In this document: positions 1 to 8,990 of the stretch, piece after piece
Position numbering within the stretch: the first letter of the stretch is position 1
Layout: each line of letters starts with the position of its first letter
NCBI RefSeq assembly: GCF_028561335.1
Contig: NZ_JAQQTG010000020.1
Span: 186,001-250,000, forward strand
Length of the DNA: 64,000 nt
DNA from: Aequorivita todarodis
GTDB lineage: Bacteria; Bacteroidota; Bacteroidia; Flavobacteriales; Flavobacteriaceae
Reading direction: 5' to 3'
Program-made: the position numbers and the translations under genes
The notes under the pieces: generated by a model
Database searches by the model: none
Told to the model about the DNA's origin: nothing
The model's input: the letters and a program-made list of their open reading frames with translations, nothing else

Positions 1-3000
1 CGTTTGTTGAAACGGCCATCGGCAAAAACCCAAGGGCGGCAGCCAAAGCCGTCAACAATACCGCCCGCAGTCGGTCTTTTGTTCCCTGTACTATCAGTTC
101 CTTTTTATCTGTCATACCTTCTTTTTTGAGTTCCTTAAAATGTTCTATCAGCACTATGCCGTTGAGCACCGCAATTCCGAAGAGGGCAATAAAACCGACC
201 CCTGCCGAGATGCTAAAGGGCATATCGCGCAGCCAGAGCAGCAACACGCCACCCACCGCCGCCAAGGGTATGGCGGAATAAATCATCAAAGCCTCCTTGA
301 CCGAATTAAAGGCGAAATACAGCATCACGAATATCAGGAGCAAGGCCACGGGTACCGCTATCAGCAGGCGGTCCTTGGCGCTTTGCAGGTTTTCAAATTG
401 CCCACCGTAATCAATAGTGTAGCCCACGGGCAGCTTGATGTTGGCGTCAATCAATTCCTGTACATCGTCCACCACACTTTGCAGGTCGCGGCTCCGCACG
501 TTGATGCCCACTACTATCCGGCGTTTGGTATCGTCGCGTGAGATTTTTGCCGCGCCCTTTGCGTATTTAATTTCCGCCAGTTCGCGCAGGGGCACTTTTT
601 CCCCGGAAGGGGTATCCACATAGAGGTTTTGCAGGTTTGAAAGGTCGCGGCGGTTGTTTTCATCCAGCCGTACCACGAGGTCGAAGCGTTTTTCGCCCTC
701 AAAAATGCTGCCCATGGATTTCCCCGCAAAGCCCATGGCAATCATTTCGTTTAAATCTTCAATGTTTAGGCCGTAGCGGGCAATTTTGGCACGGTTGAAA
801 GTGACGTTCATCTCGGGCAGGCCGGCTACTTTTTCCACAATAATGTCATCTGCGCCTTCCACATTTTCCACCAGGTTTTTTATTTCGTTGCCAAGGCTGC
901 TGAGCAGGTCGAGGTCTTCCCCAAAAATCTTGATGGCAATATCTGCCCGAACTCCTGTGATAAGTTCGTTAAAGCGCATTTCGATGGGCTGGGTAAATTC
1001 CACTTCCATTCCGGGGATTATCGCCAAGGCCTCCTTAAACTTCTCCGCCAGTTCATTTTTACTTTTGGCCGAAACCCATTCACTTTTTGGTTTAAGGGTA
1101 ATAATAATATCGCTCTCTTCCATGGACATAGGGTCTGTGGGGACTTCGGCGGCACCGATACGGCTTACCACCTGGTCCACTTCGGGGAAATTGTCTATCA
1201 GGATTTTTTCAATCTGGGTGGTGATGGCAATGGTATTGCTAAGGGAGGTTCCCGTTTTCAGCACGGGCTGGATAACAAAATCGCCTTCGTCCAAGGTAGG
1301 GATAAACTCCCCGCCCATTGTTGAAAAGATAAAGATGGTTGCCGCAAGTATCAGCACCGCAACGCCCAACACCAACTTTTTCGCGCCCAAGGCCCAGCGG
1401 ATGGTGGGTTCGTAAAAGCGATTTAGGAAAGCCATAATGCGGACGGAAACATTTCTCTTGGAAGCTACCGTAGGCTCTAAAAAGACCGAGGCGGCCACGG
1501 GCACATAGGTGAAACAGAGCATCATGGCACCGATGAGGGCGAAGCTGAAGGTCTGCGCCATCGGGATAAACATTTTGCCCTCCACCCCACTGAGGGAGAG
1601 AATTGGGATAAAAACGATCAGAATAATCAACTGCCCAAAAATGGCGGAATTCATCATTTTTGAGGAGCTTTTCACGGTAAGCTCGTCTTTTTCCATTTGC
1701 CTTTCGGAAGAAGGAAGGGCATTTAGCTTTGACGCGTGCTTGCTGATTTTAAAGGCGACAAATTCCACGATGATCACTGCCCCGTCTATGATAATTCCAA
1801 AGTCGATGGCGCCCATGCTCATCAAGTTGGCATCTACGCCAAAAATATACATCATAGAAAGAGTAAAGAGTAGCGATAGCGGAATAACGGAGGCCACCAC
1901 GAGCCCCGAGCGGAAATTTCCCAACAAAAGCACTACTACGAAAATCACGATCAGCACGCCCAAAATGAGGTTTTCGGCAATGGTGAAGGTGGTTTTCCCG
2001 ATGAGCACGCTCCTATCGAGAAACGGATTGATGTACACGCCTTCGGGCAGGGATTCGGATATTTCGGCCACCCGGTCCTGCACATCCTTGATAACCTGAT
2101 TGGAATTGGCGTCCTTTAGCATCATTACCTGGCCGAGGATTTTTTCGCCTTGGCCGTTGCCAGTAATGGCGCCAAAACGGGGGGCGCTTCCAAATTGTAC
2201 TTTGGCGATATCCTTCACATAAATAGGAAAGCCATTCTCGTTTTTTACTACTATATTTCGGATGTCCTCCAAAGAGGTAATCAGCCCTTCGCCCCGAATA
2301 AAATAGGCTTGGTTTTCCTTTTCAATATAACTTCCACCAGAAACGCTGTTGTTCTTTTCCAAGGCGGTGAAGACTTCCGCGGCCGCGATGTTCATGGCGT
2401 TCAGCTTATGGGTATTGATGGCCACCTCGTACTGTTTTAAATGGCCGCCCCAAGTGTTTACCTCCACCACCCCGGGAATGCCGGAGAGTTGGCGTTTTAC
2501 GATCCAGTCCTGGATGGTGCGCAGTTCGGTGTCGGTATAGGCGTTCTCATAGCCCGGTCTCACGTCGAGAATGTATTGGTATATCTCGCCCAGCCCTGTG
2601 GTTATCGGGCCCATCTGCGGCGTGCCGAAACCTTCGGGAATGTTTTCGGAGGCCGATTTTATCTTTTCGGCTATGAGTTGGCGCGGCAGATAGGTGCCCA
2701 TACGTTCCTCAAAGACGATGGTAACCACCGAAAGCCCAAATTTGGAAGTGGAGCGGATCTCGATCACCCCCGGCAAATTCGCCATTTCGAGCTCCACGGG
2801 ATAGGTGATAAACTGCTCCATATCCTGGGTGGAAAGGTTGCGGGAAGTGGTGATTACCTGCACCTGGTTGTTGGTAACATCGGGCACGGCACCAATGGAA
2901 AGCTGGGTGAGCGAAAACACCCCAAAGCCTATCAACAGTAGCGTAAAGAGCCCGATGATAAGTTTGTTCTTTATACTGAATTGAATGATTTTAGTTAGCA

Positions 3001-3001
3001 T
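1..3001 (-). CDS. czcA: CzcA-type heavy-metal RND efflux pump, 3' end outside window
   Basis: The reading frame is open for 1000 codons from the ATG at 3001 and leaves the window at base 1, so no stop is visible. It is the inner-membrane proton antiporter of a CzcCBA-type tripartite metal exporter. The N-terminal helix is followed by the porter domain. The TM4 signature has D400, F401, G402, D406 and E413, matching the D402/D408/E415 proton-relay residues of Cupriavidus CzcA, which places it with the divalent-cation (Zn/Co/Cd) pumps rather than Cu/Ag CusA. The visible C-terminal part ends in the motif GFLPMAVST of the second TM half. Many flavobacterial homologues are fused to a TolC domain beyond this point; that cannot be checked here. 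The small secreted protein upstream (3144-3542) is probably in the same transcript. Confidence 0.95.
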   Translation of the reverse strand, partial: MLTKIIQFSIKNKLIIGLFTLLLIGFGVFSLTQLSIGAVPDVTNNQVQVITTSRNLSTQDMEQFITYPVELEMANLPGVIEIRSTSKFGLSVVTIVFEERMGTYLPRQLIAEKIKSASENIPEGFGTPQMGPITTGLGEIYQYILDVRPGYENAYTDTELRTIQDWIVKRQLSGIPGVVEVNTWGGHLKQYEVAINTHKLNAMNIAAAEVFTALEKNNSVSGGSYIEKENQAYFIRGEGLITSLEDIRNIVVKNENGFPIYVKDIAKVQFGSAPRFGAITGNGQGEKILGQVMMLKDANSNQVIKDVQDRVAEISESLPEGVYINPFLDRSVLIGKTTFTIAENLILGVLIVIFVVVLLLGNFRSGLVVASVIPLSLLFTLSMMYIFGVDANLMSMGAIDFGIIIDGAVIIVEFVAFKISKHASKLNALPSSERQMEKDELTVKSSSKMMNSAIFGQLIILIVFIPILSLSGVEGKMFIPMAQTFSFALIGAMMLCFTYVPVAASVFLEPTVASKRNVSVRIMAFLNRFYEPTIRWALGAKKLVLGVAVLILAATIFIFSTMGGEFIPTLDEGDFVIQPVLKTGTSLSNTIAITTQIEKILIDNFPEVDQVVSRIGAAEVPTDPMSMEESDIIITLKPKSEWVSAKSKNELAEKFKEALAIIPGMEVEFTQPIEMRFNELITGVRADIAIKIFGEDLDLLSSLGNEIKNLVENVEGADDIIVEKVAGLPEMNVTFNRAKIARYGLNIEDLNEMIAMGFAGKSMGSIFEGEKRFDLVVRLDENNRRDLSNLQNLYVDTPSGEKVPLRELAEIKYAKGAAKISRDDTKRRIVVGINVRSRDLQSVVDDVQELIDANIKLPVGYTIDYGGQFENLQSAKDRLLIAVPVALLLIFVMLYFAFNSVKEALMIYSAIPLAAVGGVLLLWLRDMPFSISAGVGFIALFGIAVLNGIVLIEHFKELKKEGMTDKKELIVQGTKDRLRAVLLTALAAALGFLPMAVSTN

Positions 3002-3143
3002 AACAAATTATGGTTTTATCAACTTCAACATAAAACTGTTGAAAATCGAAATAATAAAAATTGATACTGACCGCTTTTAAAGCGATAAATGGTGGCCTCT
3101 AGAAGAAATTGGAAACGATTATTTCCGAATAAGGCCCGTTTTG

Positions 3144-3542
3144 TTATGCAAACTTAGGTGGCTGAAAAATTGAGAATTTTTCAAGTGAGGAGTATAGATT
3201 TTGATAGTGGAAGGTGTGCGATTGCCGTGCATGTATTTCCACCTTTACAATAGAAATTTCAAAAGGAACCAGCACCACATCTGTTGAAAGATGGTGGCAG
3301 GAAATATGCTGAAAAGGTAATTCTTCATGCTCCTCGTCTTCCTCATTGTGATTTTTCTGGTGCTCCATTTTTAAGGAGCCGTAGTGTTTTTCAACGAAAG
3401 TGAAGAAATCGTCGCCGTAATTTTCAGAGTGGTATTCAGCGTGCTGAACCAAGCGCCCGAGCAGAAGAATATCCTGCACCCCAAAACCTACGCTTTGGAA
3501 AACGATAAGCAAGGAAAACGTTATGGCAAACAGTGATTTCAT
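3144..3542 (-). CDS. Small His/Glu-rich secreted protein preceding czcA
   Basis: This is a 132-aa protein with an N-terminal signal peptide (hydrophobic residues about 3-20). A central stretch is rich in His and Glu (around residues 55-85, with HQKNHNEEDEEHEE and ISCHHLS), and the tail ends IFQPPKFA. It lies 142 bp upstream of the czcA start on the same strand. The His/Cys/acidic composition and the position suggest a periplasmic metal-binding accessory of the efflux system. That role is inference, as I know no characterised family. Small proteins of this kind with a QPPK-like tail are, to my knowledge, common beside metal RND pumps in Bacteroidota. Confidence 0.8.
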   Translation of the reverse strand: MKSLFAITFSLLIVFQSVGFGVQDILLLGRLVQHAEYHSENYGDDFFTFVEKHYGSLKMEHQKNHNEEDEEHEELPFQHISCHHLSTDVVLVPFEISIVKVEIHARQSHTFHYQNLYSSLEKFSIFQPPKFA

Positions 3543-3595
3543 TCAAAAGGTAAAATTAGTCAATAATTATGAATAGTAGGCGCATAGAAATAAGA

Positions 3596-3736
3596 TTACT
3601 TGTGAACTTCACGCGTACCCCCATGACCTCCGGCCACGATGAGCAATACCTTAAGGCTCAAAAAAATAAATTTAAAAAATTGGATGATGGGGTTCATCAT
3701 CACAAAACGTTTGAATTTTGATATTCTCTGTGTCAT
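3596..3736 (-). CDS. 46-aa small membrane ORF with GGHGGTR tail
   Basis: An ATG-to-TAA frame of 47 codons that is too short for usual gene calling. The product has a basic N-terminus (TQRISKFKRF), a hydrophobic helix at about residues 16-36 and a C-terminal GGHGGTREVHK. The composition (basic start, single TM helix, Gly/His tail) looks like a real small membrane protein rather than chance sequence, and I have the impression that similar short GGHGGTR proteins exist in other flavobacteria. A second in-frame start (MMNP, residues 13-14) is possible. It lies between the His-rich protein and sqr on the same strand. Function unknown. Confidence 0.5.
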   Translation of the reverse strand: MTQRISKFKRFVMMNPIIQFFKFIFLSLKVLLIVAGGHGGTREVHK

Positions 3737-3824
3737 TTCTTATTATTTATTTTTATTACTATTATTATTGGTTTTTGAATACTACCTATGATTCTCACTT
3801 TACTAACTACTGCCTAATGCCTAA

Positions 3825-5282
3825 TTATTCAGGAATTAAATACCAAAAAGGTTTCATTTTGGCCTTGTACATAAAGGCATAGTGCAGCATTAGTTTTAGC
3901 CAATGGCCTGCCAACCCGATTTCTCCAAAGGTTTTTCCCAGTTTTCTGCCCATGGTATCTGGATATTTTTTGTAATCTGGCACAATGGGAAAGGTGGTGA
4001 TACTAACCCCACTGCCCTTTGTGATCCCAAAGCCCGCTGAGGCGATACAGGCCGCGCCCATATTGCCCATAGAGCCTTTATGGTGCAAGGATTCCGTATT
4101 GTTTTTTATACTGTCTATAATATTGTCTGCAACCAATTTGGCCGTAATTCCAGAGGGCATCCCCGTTCTTGGTGGCGCTGGAAAGATTTCGGTGCCATTT
4201 GGACTTTTGCGGGGTTTGGAAATGCTATGCGGCGGTGCAAAAGCAATCCCCGGTGCAAAAATGTTTTTATAGTTTGGGTTTTGATAGGTTTCGGGCCAGT
4301 CCTGCACCGTCCAATCTTCATAAGGTTTTGGCGCGTAGTCTGCATCCACGATCATAAATCCTTTAAAAAGTTTTTCCGTAATGTCGTTATTGTTTTTATC
4401 AAAAGCCTTAAATCCGTGGCCAGAGAAGGATGGAATCAACATCGCAAAATCGTATTCAATGGTTTTATATTCCCCGGTCAAAGTTTCATAATGTGCAATT
4501 CCGTTTTCAATTTTATTTACGCCTGCGCCCAGAATCCAATCAATATTGCGATCTTCAAAAACCATCTCGACCATTTCGTGCGATTTCATAATGTTGCTGC
4601 CGTAGCTTAGCAACATACCGTCCATTCCAAAGTCTCCCAATTCATATTCGTTGGAAATCCAAGTAATTTTAGCTTTGTCGCGAACCTTTTGACGGCGAAG
4701 CTCCTGTTCCACATTCAATATATATTCAAAGGCAGCACCTTGGCAGGTAGCCTTTGCGTGGCCTGTGCCGATAACAATTTTTGCCTCTTTACCCTTTTTC
4801 ATTTCAGCAATTAGGGCCTGTAAACCTTCATTGGCGTGGTCTGCATGGGTATAGGTACAAACCGAATACGTTTTGTTTGTTCCGGGATTCAATCCTTCAG
4901 TAGCCTCAAAATTGAGTTTGGGACCTGTGGCGTTTATGAGGTAATCGTAAGTTATTCTTTCGGTTTCGCCTTTTTTTTCTGCGGAAACATATTCAGCCAC
5001 CACAAATGGCTTTTCAGTTTCGCTATCGCCTTCGGGATAAAAGGAGGTAACTTTCGCCTGCTTAAAACCAATTCCTTTCTTTTTATATAAAGGTGCAAGC
5101 GGAAAAAGTATTTCCTTTGATTTCATTCGGCCAATGCCCACCCAGATGTTTGAGGGAATCCACTGATAATTGCTATTGGGCGAAACCACGATTACTTCGT
5201 GGGTCTTGTCCAGTTTTCTGCGAAGGTGTGAGGCAGCTACGTGACCCGAGATTCCTGCACCCAATATTACGATTTTTGACAT
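3825..5282 (-). CDS. sqr: Sulfide:quinone oxidoreductase (FAD)
   Basis: A 485-aa FAD-dependent membrane-associated oxidoreductase that would oxidise sulfide to polysulfide/persulfide and pass electrons to the quinone pool. An N-terminal dinucleotide-binding motif (GAGISGHVAA, residues 8-17) begins the FAD domain. Three cysteines sit where SQRs carry their redox/trisulfide cysteines: C142 (VCTYTHADHA), C180 (ATCQGAAFEY) and C412 (AACIASAGFG). The conserved AP(P)RTGMPSG segment lies near residue 370-377, followed by an amphipathic C-terminus (HWLKLMLHYAFMYKAK) suited to monotopic membrane binding. Its upstream region carries one of the five GTAAC-N4-GTTAC-like operators (5402-5415). The three-Cys pattern supports SQR over NDH-2 or flavocytochrome c. 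Confidence 0.88.
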   Translation of the reverse strand: MSKIVILGAGISGHVAASHLRRKLDKTHEVIVVSPNSNYQWIPSNIWVGIGRMKSKEILFPLAPLYKKKGIGFKQAKVTSFYPEGDSETEKPFVVAEYVSAEKKGETERITYDYLINATGPKLNFEATEGLNPGTNKTYSVCTYTHADHANEGLQALIAEMKKGKEAKIVIGTGHAKATCQGAAFEYILNVEQELRRQKVRDKAKITWISNEYELGDFGMDGMLLSYGSNIMKSHEMVEMVFEDRNIDWILGAGVNKIENGIAHYETLTGEYKTIEYDFAMLIPSFSGHGFKAFDKNNNDITEKLFKGFMIVDADYAPKPYEDWTVQDWPETYQNPNYKNIFAPGIAFAPPHSISKPRKSPNGTEIFPAPPRTGMPSGITAKLVADNIIDSIKNNTESLHHKGSMGNMGAACIASAGFGITKGSGVSITTFPIVPDYKKYPDTMGRKLGKTFGEIGLAGHWLKLMLHYAFMYKAKMKPFWYLIPE

Positions 5283-5371
5283 TTTTCGAAGGTTTTAAGT
5301 GTCTAAATTACATCACCGAGCAAAACCTTAAAATGATTTTAATCATATAAAGGTGAGTCAATTAGACCTTT

Positions 5372-5415
5372 CAAAATTGCAGTAATTTATAGTGTAGTAC
5401 AGTATCTTTTGTTAC
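5372..5415 (-). promoter_or_regulatory. Operator plus -7 box of sqr (site A)
   Basis: The palindrome GTATC-tttt-GTTAC (5402-5415, one mismatch from GTAAC-N4-GTTAC) is followed after exactly 22 bp by CAATTTTG (5372-5379 on the minus strand), 5 of 6 matches to TAnnTTTG. Spacing and orientation are identical to the four other sites in this block. The predicted transcription start is near 5366, giving a leader of about 85 nt before the sqr ATG. Confidence 0.7.
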
Positions 5416-5435
5416 ATAGCATAAAAAAATTCCTA

Positions 5436-5738
5436 TTAAGGCTTTTTTTCAAGTCTGTTTCTTATAATCTTGACAGCAATCAACCCGATAGCACCACCTA
5501 ATAGTGATACCGCCATATTAATTGCAAACAAAACAACATTTACGCCTCCAGATTCCATTATTGAAATAGGATCAAAACCAAGTTTTCCAAATATTTTAAT
5601 AAAGAAAATACTGCCGAAAATTCCTGCGATGGTATTTGCTGTAAATCCCATTGTATATTTTTTCTTAATGGTGCCATATACATTAGCTCCAATAATGCCA
5701 ACAAAAATGCTGATAATTGCTATGAGTGTATCTGTCAT
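5436..5738 (-). CDS. Small three-helix membrane protein (GlsB/YeaQ-like)
   Basis: A 100-aa protein with about three hydrophobic helices (residues 4-22, 33-50 and 64-92) separated by short basic loops, ending KIIRNRLEKKP. The glycine-rich second helix (TMGFTANTIAGIFGSIFF) resembles the GlsB/YeaQ/YmgE transglycosylase-associated family, but the match is by general pattern only. It starts 23 bp after the cydB stop on the same strand, so it is probably the third gene of the cydAB operon and under the cyd operator. Function in that context is unknown. Confidence 0.75.
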   Translation of the reverse strand: MTDTLIAIISIFVGIIGANVYGTIKKKYTMGFTANTIAGIFGSIFFIKIFGKLGFDPISIMESGGVNVVLFAINMAVSLLGGAIGLIAVKIIRNRLEKKP

Positions 5739-5761
5739 AATAAATGTATTTCAGAATACGG

Positions 5762-6838
5762 TTAATGTTCCCCATAGCCCACATCGTCCATCTTCCCTTT
5801 AAAAATACGATACTGAACAAACATATAAACTGCAACTAGAATGGCAGCAATTACAAACCAATATACACCAACTGACAATCCATATTCATGCGCAGCAACA
5901 TTATAAAGCGTTAAGGAAGGATTCACATCATTGGTTGAAGGCAATACTTTTGGGAATATTGAGGCCACGGTAGTGGTTAATCCGCCAAATAGAAACAAGG
6001 ATGAGAACAAAAAACCCACCCCATCCTTCTTGAAGGACTTTACTTTGAACAAACCGAAAAGTCCCGTGAATGCAATAAGTGGGAAAATCCAAAGCCACGG
6101 ATTTTCTATAAAGTTATGAAAAGGTTTTGGTTCAATAATGTGCCAAGTCAATAATGAGGTTATTACCAAAGCCAACAATCCAATATTCAGTTTAAAAACT
6201 ACTTTTTTTAGCTTTTGATTTAAATCGGAATTTGTTTTGAAGATAATCCAATTTGCTCCGTGAATGGTTAATGACACTACGCCTACCACCCCCAATAACA
6301 ACGTAAACCAATCAATGATACCCAAATGTTCTGCATGGGGGCTAAAGGATGAATTCCAAAGGGGTAAAAAGAAATAATGGGGTTCGTGTGCAGAAACACC
6401 ATCGGTTACCATTCCTAAATTCACGCCCCTAACTACATTCCCCAAGGCAATTCCAAAAAACAGAGCCAATAATAAACTTGCAATTCCAAAGGCTTTATCC
6501 CAAATAATTTCCCACATTTTATTATGGATTTGCCCCCGCAACTCCAGGCCAATTGCCCTAAAGATTAGCAACCACAAAATCATAATTAACGGTAAGTAAA
6601 AGCCACTAAATGATGATGCGTATAAAGTGGGAAAAGCAAAAAACAACACACCTCCAGCAGCAATAAGCCAAACTTCGTTGGCATCCCAAAATGGGCCAAT
6701 TGCGCTTGTTATAGCTTTTTTATCTTTTTCAGTTTTAGCAAAAAATAAATGGATGATGCCTGCACCAAAATCATAACCATCCAAAATAACATAGATGGTC
6801 AACATTGTCATTAAAACGATATACCAAAATAATTCCAT
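5762..6838 (-). CDS. cydB: Cytochrome bd ubiquinol oxidase subunit II
   Basis: A 358-aa polytopic membrane protein, the non-heme-ligating partner of CydA in the bd quinol oxidase. The N-terminal motif ILDGYDFGAGI (residues 18-28) and the FWDANEVWLIAAGG segment (about 49-62) are diagnostic of CydB. The length fits the family (about 335-380 aa), with eight to nine predicted helices. The start lies 2 bp after the cydA stop, so the two are co-transcribed and probably translationally coupled. bd oxidases are known to be far less sensitive to sulfide than heme-copper oxidases, which suits their place beside sqr. Confidence 0.97.
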   Translation of the reverse strand: MELFWYIVLMTMLTIYVILDGYDFGAGIIHLFFAKTEKDKKAITSAIGPFWDANEVWLIAAGGVLFFAFPTLYASSFSGFYLPLIMILWLLIFRAIGLELRGQIHNKMWEIIWDKAFGIASLLLALFFGIALGNVVRGVNLGMVTDGVSAHEPHYFFLPLWNSSFSPHAEHLGIIDWFTLLLGVVGVVSLTIHGANWIIFKTNSDLNQKLKKVVFKLNIGLLALVITSLLTWHIIEPKPFHNFIENPWLWIFPLIAFTGLFGLFKVKSFKKDGVGFLFSSLFLFGGLTTTVASIFPKVLPSTNDVNPSLTLYNVAAHEYGLSVGVYWFVIAAILVAVYMFVQYRIFKGKMDDVGYGEH

Positions 6839-6840
6839 AG

Positions 6841-8175
6841 TTAGATTTGTTTTGTGGTTTCAGGCCCTTTATTGATGATTTTTCCTGCTAGCATTAAAAA
6901 TAGCAATCCCAATAACAAATAAAGACCAATAAAACCAAGCAAGGTGAATAATGTGTTTCCCGATGAGACGGTTGGCGAAATGCCATCAGCAGTTCGCAAG
7001 AGATTATAAACCAACCAAGGTTGCCTACCCAATTCTGCGGTGTACCAACCCGTAGTATTCGCTATATAGGGAAATGGCAACATAAACATCAGAGACCATA
7101 AAATCCATTTGGTTTTATAGAGTTTCTTTCGGAACAATTGAATGCTTGCAAGAAGCATTAAAGCAATAAAAATTGTACCCAAGCCAACCATAATATGATA
7201 TGAATAATACAATCCAGGAATGTTAGTGGGGTATAAACTTTCATCAAATTCATTCAAGCCTTTTATTTTAGCATCCCATCGCTGATAAGTTAAAAAGCTC
7301 AACACATTTGGAACGGCAATTTTGTTGTCGAGTTTTTTATTTTCCGTATCTGGCTGCCCAATTAAAATAATTTCAGAACCTTTATCTTCTGTTTCAAAGA
7401 TTCCTTCCATAGCCGCGAAAGTTACAGGTTGATGTTTTACAACATTTTTAGCGGTCCAATCTCCTGTGGGAAAAGCCACCAAAACGCTAGAAACCAAACC
7501 AAAAATCACTCCAGTTTTTACGAAAAGTTTTCCGAATTCACTATGTTTATTGCTTAACAGATAGAATGCGCCTATGGCTGCCACTACAAAAGATGCTGTA
7601 ATAACTGACGCCAATTGATTGTGCAAATAAGAAGGCAGCAACCAAGGGTTGGAAAATAGAGCCCCAAAATTGTTAAGCACAAATTTTCCATTCTCTAAAA
7701 TTTCATAACCTACCGGATGTTGCATCCAAGAATGGGTAGCTATAATTAAATAACCACTAGCCCAAGACCCTAAAAACACTAGAAATCCCGTTAGGAAATG
7801 GAGCTTTTGACCCATTAATTTTTCTCCAAAAAGAAATAACCCCAAAAACGAAGATTCAAGGAAAAAGGAAAACATCCCCTCCATTGCAAGGGTCTGCCCT
7901 ATAATACCCCCTGTAAGCTCTGAAAACTTTGCCCAATTGGTTCCAAATTGAAATTCCATTGGAATTCCGGTAACAACACCCATTGCAAAATTAAGTGCGA
8001 AAATCTTCATCCAAAATTTCGCGGCATCGTTGTATTTATCAATTTTGGTTCTTAGGAATTTCCATTTAAAATAGACAATCATTAAAGACAGTCCCATGGT
8101 CAATTGTGGAAATAAATAGTGGAAAGTGATAGTAAATGCAAATTGCATTCTATCATAAAAGAGCATATCTTCCAT
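6841..8175 (-). CDS. cydA: Cytochrome bd ubiquinol oxidase subunit I
   Basis: A 444-aa heme-bearing subunit that oxidises quinol and reduces O2. The N-terminal FHYLFP carries H19, the heme b595/d ligand. Further conserved parts are the segment GIPMEFQFGTNWAKFSE, the short periplasmic Q-loop around KIAVPNVLSFL, and the later GWYTAELGRQPW motif. The family length for short-Q-loop enzymes is 440-460 aa. It is the first gene of cydA-cydB-(100-aa membrane gene), driven by the operator/promoter at 8206-8249. Being part of the same operator set as sqr and the peroxiredoxin suggests induction under sulfide or low oxygen. Confidence 0.97.
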   Translation of the reverse strand: MEDMLFYDRMQFAFTITFHYLFPQLTMGLSLMIVYFKWKFLRTKIDKYNDAAKFWMKIFALNFAMGVVTGIPMEFQFGTNWAKFSELTGGIIGQTLAMEGMFSFFLESSFLGLFLFGEKLMGQKLHFLTGFLVFLGSWASGYLIIATHSWMQHPVGYEILENGKFVLNNFGALFSNPWLLPSYLHNQLASVITASFVVAAIGAFYLLSNKHSEFGKLFVKTGVIFGLVSSVLVAFPTGDWTAKNVVKHQPVTFAAMEGIFETEDKGSEIILIGQPDTENKKLDNKIAVPNVLSFLTYQRWDAKIKGLNEFDESLYPTNIPGLYYSYHIMVGLGTIFIALMLLASIQLFRKKLYKTKWILWSLMFMLPFPYIANTTGWYTAELGRQPWLVYNLLRTADGISPTVSSGNTLFTLLGFIGLYLLLGLLFLMLAGKIINKGPETTKQI

Positions 8176-8205
8176 ACTTCAGAAAATTGATGGTGAAAAT
8201 CTAAA

Positions 8206-8249
8206 CAAAGATAAAAGATGCAGCTTCTTTATAATGCAACTTTTGTTAC
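8206..8249 (-). promoter_or_regulatory. Operator plus -7 box of cydAB (site B)
   Basis: GCAAC-tttt-GTTAC (8236-8249, one mismatch from the perfect palindrome) lies 22 bp upstream of a perfect -7 element TATCTTTG (8206-8213, minus strand). The operator centre is 33 bp from the -7 centre, so it lies at about -41.5 from the expected start near 8200. This is class II activator geometry. The leader to the cydA ATG would be about 25 nt. Confidence 0.8.
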
Positions 8250-8336
8250 AGTTTGTAAAATATGCTGCTCCTTTTTCTACCTTTATCTAAATTATCCATA
8301 TTTTGAACCTCAGAAAATACCAATCTATTTAAAACC

Positions 8337-8990
8337 ATGATAGTCCACGACTTCAGCAACGAAAATTCCGTTCTCAACCAATTTGTTCTGGAAATGCGCG
8401 ATGTTTCCATTCAAAAGGATTCCATGCGCTTTCGGAAAAATATTGAGCGTATTGGGGAAATTCTCAGTTATGAGATGAGCAAAACACTTCACTATAAAAC
8501 GGAAGTGGTAAAAACGCCGTTGGGGGAAAAGGAAATGAAAGTACCCGAAACGGATATTGTTGTTTGTTCCATTTTACGGGCGGCCCTGCCCCTTCACACG
8601 GGGGTTATAAGTTTTTTTGACAAGGCCGAAAACGCTTATATTTCTGCATTCCGGCACCACGCCGATGGCGATGATGCCTTTGAAGTGATCGTAAATTATC
8701 TGGCATCGCCCTCCGTTGAGGGAAAAACCTTGATATTGACCGACCCGATGCTGGCAACTGGAAAAACGTTGGAAAATGTGCTTAAAGCCTTTAAAAGTCA
8801 CGGAATGCCAAAGCAAATCCATATTCTATCCATCATCGGCGCCAAACCCGGAATAGCGTATATTCAGGATAAATTTCCCGAAAATACACATCTTTGGATA
8901 GCAGCCGTAGATGAAAAACTAAACAGCCGCGGCTATATTCTGCCGGGCTTGGGCGATGCTGGCGATTTGGCCTTTGGTGTGAAATTGTGA
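8337..8990 (+). CDS. upp: Uracil phosphoribosyltransferase
   Basis: A 217-aa cytosolic enzyme making UMP from uracil and PRPP (pyrimidine salvage). The PRPP loop LILTDPMLATGKT lies at residues 132-144 and the uracil-binding GYILPGLGDAGD at 199-210, both typical of the family; the length also fits (about 208-217 aa). It is the only plus-strand gene in the first 17 kb and has no visible link to the surrounding sulfur genes. Its TGA (8988-8990) directly abuts the stop of the convergent MBL-rhodanese gene, so no room is left for a separate intergenic terminator. Confidence 0.96.
   Translation: MIVHDFSNENSVLNQFVLEMRDVSIQKDSMRFRKNIERIGEILSYEMSKTLHYKTEVVKTPLGEKEMKVPETDIVVCSILRAALPLHTGVISFFDKAENAYISAFRHHADGDDAFEVIVNYLASPSVEGKTLILTDPMLATGKTLENVLKAFKSHGMPKQIHILSIIGAKPGIAYIQDKFPENTHLWIAAVDEKLNSRGYILPGLGDAGDLAFGVKL

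Noticed and set aside
1-3001. Several plus-strand frames of 60-210 codons over this region
   Set aside because: They are shadows of the czcA frame, which is open for 1000 codons with the correct RND motifs and runs off the window edge.
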